Assembly (NCBI GenBank): GCA_001600055.1
Contig: BCIV01000014.1
Coordinates: forward strand, 372,001 to 436,000
Direction of reading: 5' to 3'
DNA length: 64,000 nucleotides
Origin: Filobasidium wieringae
Taxonomy: Eukaryota; Basidiomycota; Tremellomycetes; Filobasidiales; Filobasidiaceae
Shown here: in pieces, positions 54,718 to 64,000 of the stretch
Numbering within the stretch: position 1 is the stretch's first letter
Layout: the number at the start of each line of letters is the position of its first letter
Notes under the pieces: model-generated
Seen by the model: only the letters and a program-made list of their open reading frames with translations
What the model was told of the DNA's origin: nothing
The model's database searches: none
Translations under genes and position numbers: made by a program

Positions 54718-57700
54718 ATGGTGGAGGCTTTGAAGCGTAAAAGGGGCGCTCAGGACTTCGTTCAAATCGCTGGGGAGGGAAAACCCAGCAACGGGAGACA
54801 AGCTAGGATCTGCTCGACGGGGAAAGATGTGAAAGCTGCCATCGAGTCGATGAGCAAAGATGGTGAGTATGCAACATATACCCTACAAAAATCCCAGACA
54901 GCACTGATTATCGTTTCTGTAGCTATATCTGATGTTGATAAGCAGTTACGAGTCCCTTACTCGCTGCAAGCCAACATTACGATCACTCATCCTAGCGTCA
55001 TATTGCTTCAGCAATACATAGCATTGTCACCCAAATGTGAAGATATCTTGACGAATTGGAAAAATGGAAGTGACGTGAGCTGATCGCCCATGGCAAAGTC
55101 ATATCCAACCGCCAGCTAAATCTACTCATTTCTAGCGAAAGAACATGCAGCTGATAGAATGCTCAGTCCACCTTCTCACCACTATCTTCAACATTCTCGT
55201 TGCGGTACCCTATTTTCGCCCGACTTTACAAGGTGTAGTTGAGAAGTTTCTGGACAGCTCTGAGGTTTACGGTAATCTCGTGAGTAGAGGTAGTCAACGG
55301 AAGAAGGATCTCGCTGATTCCGGACCCTTGATTACAGTTGACGCGGATGATCCTAAGCACGAAACGAGAACATGCGCAACTGGGTATCACCTTAGCTGCT
55401 ACTCTTGTTCACGTTGATCCGGGATACAAAGGAACCGTTAGCCGACTCAACAGCAGGATCTGGACAATGATTGCGGACAGCGGGTGCTTGAAAGCCCTCC
55501 CTAAGCTTTTGAGTATGAGAAGGAAAGGCGGGTTTTCAGCTCAGGCGGATCCTCTCGATAAGCCAGGCACGTCGGTGTGCCATCGCATGAGATGAAAGCG
55601 TGCTGATTTTACAACGCGATACTTACAGACATCAGGCATTCCACAATTCATTTCCTATTGCCGTTCCTAGCGCATCCACTGTTTTTGTCCGGATCAAGAC
55701 CGATTGTCGTCCCATTCTTCGCAAACCTCAAAGACGACCCGGCTGTTACTGTATTTCGGATCCTCAATGCTATCTGGGACGCAGTCAATGTTTCTCCTTC
55801 TTCTGCTGTCAACCGGAAGACGTCGGTATCTCTCCTGCACGAAAACTCGATCGATGGGATCATCAAATTATACAAACGAGACGGAAGCGATGATGATGAA
55901 GACCTGGTCTCCGAGGTATATCCTGCTGAGATGGCTCATCAATTCCTGATGAAGACATGTACGAAACCTGGAGTTGGTGTCTGTTTCCAAGATCAGGGAT
56001 GGTACAAGCGGAAGGGGAAAGGAAAGGCGGATGACTTTGGCCCAGCCGACGATGAAGCTGAAGGTGGAAACGAGGAAGGTGCAGAGAACGACGGAGCTGC
56101 TTATGGTACCAGGATGCTGCACAACCACATTCTCGGGAACGTAGTCCGCAGGGTGGGAGCTCGTGCAGTAGAGGAACCGAAAATTGCCGAATTGGTTCAA
56201 TCTATCCTAGGTGCATGTCCAGAATTGGTCGCGAGCTTTTGGCCTTATTCTGGTATCTCCGTAGACCCAAGGCTTTCCGCAAAGTGGCTAGCGACGATGT
56301 CCTTGCTTGGACACGTGATTTCGCTTCCCCTACCGCTGTATCAGACTTTCCAGGTGCCTACCGGGGCTACACAGCAGGATGGTTCACGGGAATGGGTGGC
56401 AAAAGCCACGCCTCCGGCCATGCAGGTCATCATGGAAGCCATACTGCCGTCCCCCCTCACGAAACAGCATCTTAGCAAAGGTTTGCAACATAGTGTCGGA
56501 CTGGTCCAACATGAGACCGCTTTGACACTCGCTAGATCCCTGCAGAAATTGCTCAGTGTGAAAGCAGCTTTCGACAAACTGGGCGCAGAAGTGCGAAAAG
56601 ATATGGGAAACGATAAGCTGGACGACTCCTGGTCTAAATGCCTGAGGGAACTTGAGGTGGAAGCTAGGAAAAGGGTGCCAGAAGTACCAGTGATCATTGC
56701 CTTTGCTCAAAACTCAGCTGCATCACAAGCGTTACAGGCGTCCCTGGAGGATGCGGACGAGGGTGAGAAAGCGAAAGCCGTTCTTTTAACCGAAGCAGCT
56801 TTGAGGCTGTTCAGGCTGTACTATCGAGCACTTCCAAATATGGCCTCAGAATTCCGTTTCGATGTCGGAAAGCTTTTGGTGTCATCTTCAAGCGCGAAAC
56901 AAGAGGCAAACGCCAGAAGAATGGCTAGAGAAGGCAGTGTCATCGATGACGCAGGAAGTATTGCCAGTTTTGGTACGGTAGGCAGTGCGGGTATGGGCGG
57001 TGGCTTCGGCCAATCTCGTGGAGATGTGGCAGAGTTTGATGCGCTCAGCCAAGTCCATGTGCTTGAGTTGCTTGCTTCCGTACGCGAATGGGACTGGACA
57101 GCGAAAGCCGGTATGTAGATCGGTATCCGATCTCGCCGGAGAGGAGTACTGACATGTAGGGCGTCCACAGCTGGTTCTGCATATACATATGCTTATCACA
57201 TATTGCAATTGCGTTTGACTACCCCGCATGAGAGGACCGTCGAGGTCACAGGAACGCTCCTACATGCGATGGTCGCCGACTCCATCATGTTCGACCACGA
57301 TCGTTACGAGTGGGATCTATGGATGCAATGTCTGCCACGAACTAGGTCACTCGCAATCAAGACTTCTGCGACTCTAGCTCTGGAAAGACTACACCTTTTG
57401 GGTTTCATCGATGAGTGCATTCGTCGATGCATGAAAACGCCGTATCGGTACATAGAAGAAGCTGCTGCTCATGCGGGCGAACGATCTAACGAAGCAAATC
57501 CAGCGGCGTTGCCATCCCCTCTGCTGTTTGCCATGTTCGAGCAATTCCAAGCTAAATTGGCCGGTCACCACATTGCAACCGATGCCGCAGAGGTCATAAT
57601 CATCTACTTGCGACAAGTGATCCTATCACTTACAGCTAAGCAATTAGATACCTCTTACATACAGTCCCTCTCGCATCGTCTAGAGACCTGCGTCATAGCG

Positions 57701-60700
57701 GCCGAGATCAAGCGCGAAACGCCTTTGTTAGCTCTGAAAGCTCAAACCAACCTATTGGCTGCTCAAGTATCGTCTTACGAGAGTCAGCAGGTGACTTCTA
57801 CCAAGTCACTAGAACATAAACTCGTGGAAGGCAAGTCGTCGATGCGGCATTTGATGCGACCCTTGGCTAAGATCGAGATGTTTCTACAGGTGAAGACGAA
57901 GCTGAGAACATGCGTAGGCAGATCGCAGGTCTCGTGCCAGGCGATATGACTTTCTTCAATTTGTTAAAGAAGAAGGTCTCGGCACAGGATCAGACAAGGT
58001 ACGTGCGGCTCTTGGCTATCTATCAGGCATATTGCTCATCTTCGGTAGCAGTATTCTGTCTGTCACACCTTTCGCAGTATCGCTCTCTCATGTTACAGTT
58101 CAGAGTGATGCATCAGCTGGGTTGAAAATGCTTCAGGCAGCATACTTGAGTCGATCTGAAGGGGAGAGGTTGAGTTATATCAAGACCATGATGACTCGAC
58201 TCTCCGCTTTTGCTGGTTCAGCCGATCTTATCGGCGAGGGTCTTCACTTTTTAGGCCTGATGTTCAACACACAGTGGAATAATTTGAAGGAAGAGCGCGA
58301 TGCTTTGTTGCGTCGCATCTGGCATATCTCGGCAGTAAGGGCTGTCATTTTGAGTAACGATCGGAAGATCCGACAGGGTTTGTCCGCTCAGCTGTTTTTA
58401 TATTAGCCCGCAGACTTATCTTTTCTTTTTGATAGCGCTCGTCACTCTTCTTAGACTGGTTCGCGTATCTGATGAGGGCATGATTCGAGAGATCGCGGAA
58501 CAGGTTACCGACGATTATCTGAGCCTTGATCAAGACGGGCAGAATACGATCGCAACTGCTTTCATCCCATGGATCAAATTTGTTTCCAAGAACCAAGCTG
58601 GCCGTGCCTTCCAGTCTTTGGCATCTAAACAAGGTAGAGGACATCAAGTAGCGCAGGTCATGGGAAAATTACTTCGTCGGAGCGAGTCCGCACCTATAGT
58701 CATTCAGAACCTGTCCTTGATCCTTCGCTGTGGGCTACAAAAATCAGCCGTCCTTGCGTTGAGGACAATTTCTGTGTCTCGAGGCATCGGCAAGGGTATA
58801 CCTGACTACAACGGAACGGACTTGGAAAGAGCAATGGCGACGGGCAGTCAGGCTGTTTCACTTGATCTCGATGACATACAGGTCTCCAAGGCGTCCCCGA
58901 AATCGCTGGAGCTTTTAAGACTCTGTGCAACGATATCTTGTGACGGGGCAGAAGAGCTGACTCTCGCTTTAAGTCGTATCAAGTGGAACATATCGACGAT
59001 TCATCGAATGGCGCACCTGTTGTGTCACGTCAATCTCGACGAAATAGAACGATCCCAACCAGGCTTTATGAATACGTTGGTTGAAGCCGCACTTAGCAGT
59101 CCCTTGCAAGTGTATGACAGCCTTATGCAGATGCGTCATGCGTCTATCTTGAACCGGACTTTCCTGGACAAGAATATCGTTGGAACTATTCTTGAACTTT
59201 TGAGGGAACACCGAATTTGTTACAGCCCTAACAAATGCAAATACCTCCTGTCACTTGCTTCCGGGTCAACTCAAATTTTACAGGTACAAGCACTCGTAGA
59301 GAACTTCATGGAGTGGATAAACCCTAAGCTTACGCGAGAAGGCGCCATCGATAGCGATCTCGAGGTGGTCATTCCACAGTATGGTGAGCGAATTTGCTTC
59401 GTTTCGTTCATGTTCATTTCTCTAATCCTTCTGTTGCCAGCGTCTCTGTTGCGAGAGCCTGCTTTCGAATTGCCCAGCTATATTATCGAGCCTTTGCTAT
59501 CTTCTACTGTTCAGGATCGATTGCAACATCCTGAGATAGTGGCTTTCACTGCAATGCTCTGCGGCAAAGCCTCAGTCAAGGTTAGTGGTTTTTTGAAGAA
59601 GCTATAGTATGCCTGATACCCGATACTCAACGCATCAAACCTCGCTTTTAGGCCATGGTGATTCGACAACACCTTCAGCTACTGATTAGTACCGACCGTC
59701 TCAACAAAGTGATGCAGCAGGACGCTGTAGTCGCCAGAAGGAGCATCGCAAAACTAGCGCTTGCCTTGTTCAATGCTTCGCCTTACTCGGCATGTCAGCC
59801 ATCTTTCGCCGAACCGCTCATCAAGCTCTACAAAGGAACTCGAGATCTGGCCGATCATGATCTACTGTCTGTGTTTGGTCTGTACGAGCGATACCGAAAG
59901 GTTTCCCTTTCTAAAGCCATTGTCGCTATGTGGACGCCCCAACTGAACATGGGCGCAGACGAAAACGATACCTGCCTCGATGCTGTCAAGCAACTTGATC
60001 CCCGAGTTGTCTTCGCTAGTTGCATTGCGTTCGAGAGAACTTCGAATGACGACGACGCCTCAAAATACTATGATACAGGCTTTATTCTGAGCTTGACTGC
60101 AGCTTGTTTGCGAGATGGCACATTGACAGGTCTTCAATGGGTAGAGATATTGAGGAGTAACGTTCTAGCACTAGTCGCATGTGCCCTTGCCTCACGATCG
60201 GTTCATCACCGGAATATGGCATCCTGCATTCTTGGTGCTGCCATCGAAATGGTCGAAGTAAGCCGTGATCAACATCCTCGATTGTCTGTTCTAATTTGCA
60301 CTGAACTAACGCTTGTGCTGTATCGCTTCTTAAGGCTACGCCTTTCCAGGAAAAACCAGCGGTCAATCGATTGTTGTGCTTATTGCGCCACGGCGTAGCG
60401 CCAGATGAGAGTGGCAAGACAGGACGGCTACCATTCATGCTCGCATTCTTCTTCGCTCAGGCGTTCAGGACAATTGGCGAGCCCTCTTCTTACCTGTATC
60501 CCTTAACAAGCGCGTTCTTGCTCAGACGGCCTATGATGGATTTCAAGGACGTGCCGATGTTGTACGACATGTTATACGCCGCTGGACAAGGCTCGCGTAG
60601 AGAAAGGAGATGGATGGTCCGTTTCTTGAGAGACTCTGTGCGCTCTCGTGCAGTACGTATAGCACTGATCCCAAAGCGGAAATTTACTGATCACCTGGGT

Positions 60701-61460
60701 TATCCACCACAGGATTGGCAAATATGCAAGAGAAGGCATACATTTGCTCTTCTAGCTTCCCTTTTCCAATCATCATCCGATCACAACATTCATCCGCTGA
60801 TCGCACAAGCCCTGGCAGCTATAACGTCCGTTCCCGAGGCTGCTATCCACCTTGTAGAGAAAGAAGGTCTGGTTGAGTGGCTCGAGATGGCGGATGTGAC
60901 TGCCAAGCGTGCCGAGCTGCTACCATACGTTCTACAAATCCTGGACAACGCTGTCTCAGCCTTGATACAGCGAGATATGTCCAAATCGTCAAAATTGTTC
61001 GCTACAGAACGCCGATGGCATATTCCTGTTCTGAATTGTTTGCAGAAGTTGGGGACCACATCGAGTGAGTTATTTACTTAATGCTCGTACCCGCCGTGAC
61101 CATCTAACATTAGTATCGCCATTAGATATGTCTGCACTGCGCAATTACAGCGAGATGGTTTTAAAAATCTGTCTGACAACCAAATCTGCAGTATGCGCTC
61201 GAGCAGTTTCTGCTCTCGCATCTAGATTGAGGCAACTGGATCTTCAAACTACGAATCTACTGGATGATAAGGACTGGCGGTGTGCAGTGGACGCGCTGAC
61301 TAGGTGCGGGCTGTCGTGGGATCCTGAGACCCTGCGCATGGCAGACAAGGCGCAGATGCTGCAGACTATGCCTTACCTGGCGTGTAGGTCAATGGCTTGC
61401 GAGGGAGCTATTGGCCACTGGCTTAAAGAGGAGATGAGGCAGATCGTTCGCGAGCTATGA
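54718..61460 (+). CDS. URB1: Nucleolar pre-ribosomal protein Urb1/Npa1
   Basis: Urb1 is a large helical-repeat nucleolar protein needed for early 60S ribosomal subunit assembly and 27S pre-rRNA stability. The ATG at 54718 starts MVEALKRKRGAQDFVQIAGE. Recognisable blocks are YIALSPKCEDILTNWKNGSD, VEKFLDSSEVYGNLVSR, the block HPLFLSGSRPIVVPFFANLK, TKPGVGVCFQDQGWYKRKGK and LGACPELVASFWPYSGISVD. PRLSAKWLATMSLLGHVISL follows (the most conserved family segment), then WDLWMQCLPRTRSLAIKTSA and later SRRERRWMVRFLRDSVRSRA. Many short introns interrupt the gene, for example near 54870, 55080, 55350, 57115, 57890, 58400, 59390 and 60270. The product should be roughly 1,800-1,900 residues. The last exons end EEMRQIVREL at a TGA (61458-61460). 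An acidic insert (DDEAEGGNEEGAENDG, about 56050-56100) lies in the first third. Confidence 0.88.
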
Positions 61461-61572
61461 GACGTAGTAATCATCCGGTTGAGCACATGAGCCTGACCTT
61501 TGTAATAATCGGAGGATATACTCGCTACAGTATACATTCTAGACCCGACTATATCGACGTGCCTGCGTCTTC

Positions 61573-62558
61573 TCAAACTTCAAACTCTCCCGTTTGGCCA
61601 CGGGTCATCGCTGCCTTTGTCTCCAGACTGCTTCTTACGCACTCGGCGAATCGTCTGATGATATCCTCTTGCTTTGCAGTAATGTAAAGACCGTCAGGTT
61701 TGGAGCTGGTCGTTGACATGCTTTTGATCTCATTCGTTCTCGAACGATTCGAGCCGGCACCTTCCTCAATGGAAGGAAATGGTAGATACCATCCGTCATT
61801 ATGATTTTCAAAGACCTGCTTCGTTATCTTCCATTGGTGCATCTGACCTTTCGACATGCTTTCCCCGTCCGCCAGCTGCTCTTTGATTCCAAGTAACTGA
61901 CTGAGGTATTCCTTCCTCTTCCATTGAGGCCAAGCCCGTAAAGTAGTCATCATCGCTCTCAGCTCTTGCCCGTCGTTATTGTTATCCGTCCGCTCTAAGC
62001 TCATCATGGATCGAAGAGGTTGAGAGGAAGCCAGAAGCTCATATTGGTTTAAGAGCAGGGGTTTCGGTTCGTCTCGTGATAAAGGATCAACGAATACGCT
62101 TCGGTCGGGTTCAGGTGGCCATTTGACATCGATAAGAGGCCTCAAAGGCTTTGCAGAAATTGTAGATGAGAATAGTGGCTGTTCGCGGTTCGGCAGTCTG
62201 AGCTGAGGCAGTGATTCGAGTTGAAAAGGGAGAGTGGCAATTGCAGATTCTGGTTTTATTGATGGGGTAACAGGTGAATGATGCGCCTGTTCTGTGGACA
62301 TGAAACGGGCGAGCGAAGCAGGTAGATGTCAGAATCTCTTGTGGAACTCGATTGCGTCTATCACCGACCCTTATGACCTTTGTAGCATTTCACAGAGCAG
62401 CTTGTTAAGGTACAATTGGTCAGGATGTCCATGATCGCTCTTTCATACATCAAAGCGACTTACTAGGCGAGTGAACAAGCCGGACATTTGTACTTCCAAG
62501 CCTGCAAGCCGCAAACCTGACAAGGTTTTCTGACTTTGTCGCCAGCTTGCGTCGACAT
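61573..62558 (-). CDS. HIT1: HIT-type zinc-finger protein (Hit1/ZNHIT3-like)
   Basis: HIT zinc-finger proteins help assemble box C/D snoRNPs. Exon 1 (62558 to about 62469) encodes MSTQAGDKVRKPCQVCGLQA and WKYKCPACSLA. It joins across GTAAGT...AACAAG to YCSVKCYKGHK, completing the CxxC, CxxC, CxxxC and H ligands of a zf-HIT finger. A third exon (after GTCGGT...TCCACAG) begins EQAHHSPVTPSIKPESA and encodes the remaining ~240 residues. These include WPPEPDRSVFVDPLSRDEPK, QYELLASSQPLRSMM and a C-terminal helix QEDIIRRFAECVRSSLE. The stop is at 61573. The protein is longer than yeast Hit1. ZNHIT6/BCD1 is a less likely alternative because the domain is at the extreme N-terminus and the rest matches Hit1-type layouts. 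It is convergent with URB1, with 112 bp between the two stops. Confidence 0.75.
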
Positions 62559-62947
62559 GACCTGTCAAGCTCGTTGTGAATTTCTTTCTCAAGCGAAATA
62601 TTCGAGCAGCAATCGGGCGATTCTCATTGTGTGGAGCCGTATGCCATGCTTGTAGTCATACAACTATACCAAACGTATAATAGTCCTCAAACCAAATCTA
62701 ATGACCATCATGACCATGGAGTGCAGCGATAACATCCCTTGAAATCGCATAGTATGCATCCGTCGTTTTGTCCGGTTCGAAGCGAAGCATCCGGTCATCC
62801 TGGACGTTTCATCAAAGGCAGCGTACGGGTTCCGCATACAGTAAACCGATCATACAACGTATCTCCCATCACATTCTTGTTCTGCGTTGATCATAGTGCT
62901 ACCAAGTTCTCTTCGATTTCCTCCCTTATCCACACCTCACAATGTAT
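62559..62947. other. Intergenic: HIT-finger gene promoter and GTR1 3' region
   Basis: A 389-bp gap between two minus-strand genes. A plus-strand frame at 62739-62951 has no support. No specific site was identified. Confidence 0.5.
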
Positions 62948-64000
62948 CTAGCCGTGACCCCATTCCTCTACCGAGCCATCCTCCGGCTCGATAGGTTTGT
63001 ATTTGCACTCTGGGTGGGTTTTACATATCCTGCCAAACAAACACGATCCATCAGCTAGGTAGCTGAAACAGTATGGAGATAAGAAGTAACTTACAGGCAA
63101 GGCGTATTGACCTGATCCCCACTGAGTTCCTCGAAATGTTGCCTCGCCTGTTCGATATTGAACATCAACAGGCTTGGTTCTGTTCATTCGATATTCCGAA
63201 TGAGCCATGTTCAACCGGTACTGAACGTTGAGGGCGTATAGCTTACCGACCCAAGGTTCCGAGCTGACCAACATCAAGTACGTATTACTTGTCAGGGCAT
63301 CCAATCCTAACGAAGCGTTTTCAAACCTTGCTTCAAGATTGATGAACGGTTGTCCGTTTTTTCTACCCGCCACGTCCAAGCTCAGCTAACCCGCTATAAC
63401 CAATCGTCTGAGAACCTGTACCGAGAATACTCACTGGCAAGTCGTTCTGAACCCCTTGACGACCTCGCTAATCTTTTCAAATCTTTTCCGCTCCAACCCC
63501 TTCGCTCCTCCCCTCAACTCGACCTCGTCGAACCCCCCACTTCCGTCCACATCCTCATCTTCCTCCCCCATCAAAAGGCCTGAACCCTTTTCGGGATCTG
63601 CGTCCAGGCCCGAACCGGATTTCGCTAACACGAGGAACGTTTGCCGTTCGAAAAGGACTGCTTCGACGCAGGAAGAGATATCACGGAGATGGGTGAGATG
63701 CGATGTTATTAGAGAGGCGTTGGGGATGAGGGTATGGATTACGCTTGACCATGCCTTTTGTCATCGTGGAAACGAATCGCGATTCAGCTCTTCTCCTTGA
63801 TACCGGGTAGCGCGGAGGCTCACCTTGTATAAACTCTCATCCCAAATACTAGTCCCAAAACATCTGACTCCTTTTCCTCTACCAACTTTCATCCCATATC
63901 GCTTCCCCACCTCCATCGCTCTTCTTTCAATATCGTCTCTCCTTTCTTGAAACATCTTCAATTTCTTTGCGGGAAGCCCGTCCCCGATCAGATCCATCTT
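62948..64000 (-). CDS. GTR1: Rag GTPase Gtr1, C-terminal part (5' end beyond window)
   Basis: Gtr1 pairs with Gtr2 on the vacuole and carries amino-acid signals to TORC1. The window holds the 3' part. The right-most exon starts inside the GTPase domain at KMDLIGDGLPAKKLKMFQER and includes CFGTSIWDESLYK, the family signature. The next exon has the AWSSVIHTLIPNASLITSHL block and a disordered acidic insert (GSGLLMGEEDEDVDGSG). Then come FEKISEVVKGFRTTCQ, joined to NGQPFINLEARFENASLGLD, LTSNTYLMLVSSEPWVG, LLMFNIEQARQHFEELSGDQ and a cysteine-containing tail ending EEWGHG at a TAG (62948-62950). Introns at about 63388-63437, 63197-63244 and 63047-63096 restore phase. The acidic insert of over 20 residues in the roadblock-like region is not typical. 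The start, P-loop and switch regions lie beyond position 64000. Confidence 0.9.

Noticed and set aside
1..64000. Possibility that the window is a mating-type locus, secondary-metabolite cluster or viral integration
   Set aside because: No homeodomain, pheromone or receptor gene, no polyketide or peptide synthase, and no capsid, polymerase or integrase gene was seen.

Overview
The window looks like nuclear DNA of a basidiomycete yeast, most likely a tremellomycete. This is inferred from dense protein genes on both strands, many short introns (mostly about 50 to 75 bp) with GTRNGT donors and CTRAC-like branch sites, and protein families shared with Cryptococcus-type fungi. No bacterial operon, rRNA, tRNA or CRISPR array was found. 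All exon joins were made by eye from splice signals and reading frame, without transcripts.

Layout: 0-3.4 kb holds two tandem paralogous genes of unknown function. 3.9-7.4 kb has ARL2 and two small unknown genes. 7.4-17.1 kb carries a PRM10/ThrE-like membrane protein, RHO1 and an epsin, all on the minus strand. 17.6-27.8 kb has TIF32 (eIF3a), a mitochondrial dihydroorotate dehydrogenase, a ketopantoate-reductase-like gene and an AMSH-type deubiquitinase. 27.8-31.7 kb is a gene-poor tract with a 36-bp palindrome. 32-41 kb has the NC2-alpha gene divergent from a URA2-type gene encoding the carbamoyl-phosphate synthase/aspartate transcarbamoylase fusion. 41.6-47.6 kb has an unknown membrane protein, DGK1 and RMD1. 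47.7-54.5 kb has several small genes (Dabb-fold protein, NDUFA13, TMEM254-like protein) and less certain models. 54.7-64 kb has URB1, a HIT-zinc-finger gene and the 3' part of GTR1.

Functional links: the URA2-type enzyme (steps 1-2 of de novo pyrimidine synthesis) and dihydroorotate dehydrogenase (step 4) lie about 10 kb apart. The dihydroorotase-like domain inside the URA2 protein has lost its metal-binding HxH motif, so step 3 must be encoded elsewhere. RHO1, ARL2, GTR1, epsin and the AMSH-like enzyme all act in signalling or membrane traffic. URB1 and the HIT-finger protein both act in ribosome/snoRNP biogenesis and are convergent neighbours.

The least explained items are the tandem paralogues at the left end, a dispersed repeat of about 300 bp in inverted copies at 25.4 and 48.6 kb that carries a small intron-containing reading frame, the 36-bp palindrome, and some unusual gene structures (GC-AG introns, a start codon split by an intron, exons of 4 to 17 nt). 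I saw no clear sign of a large new multi-gene system.
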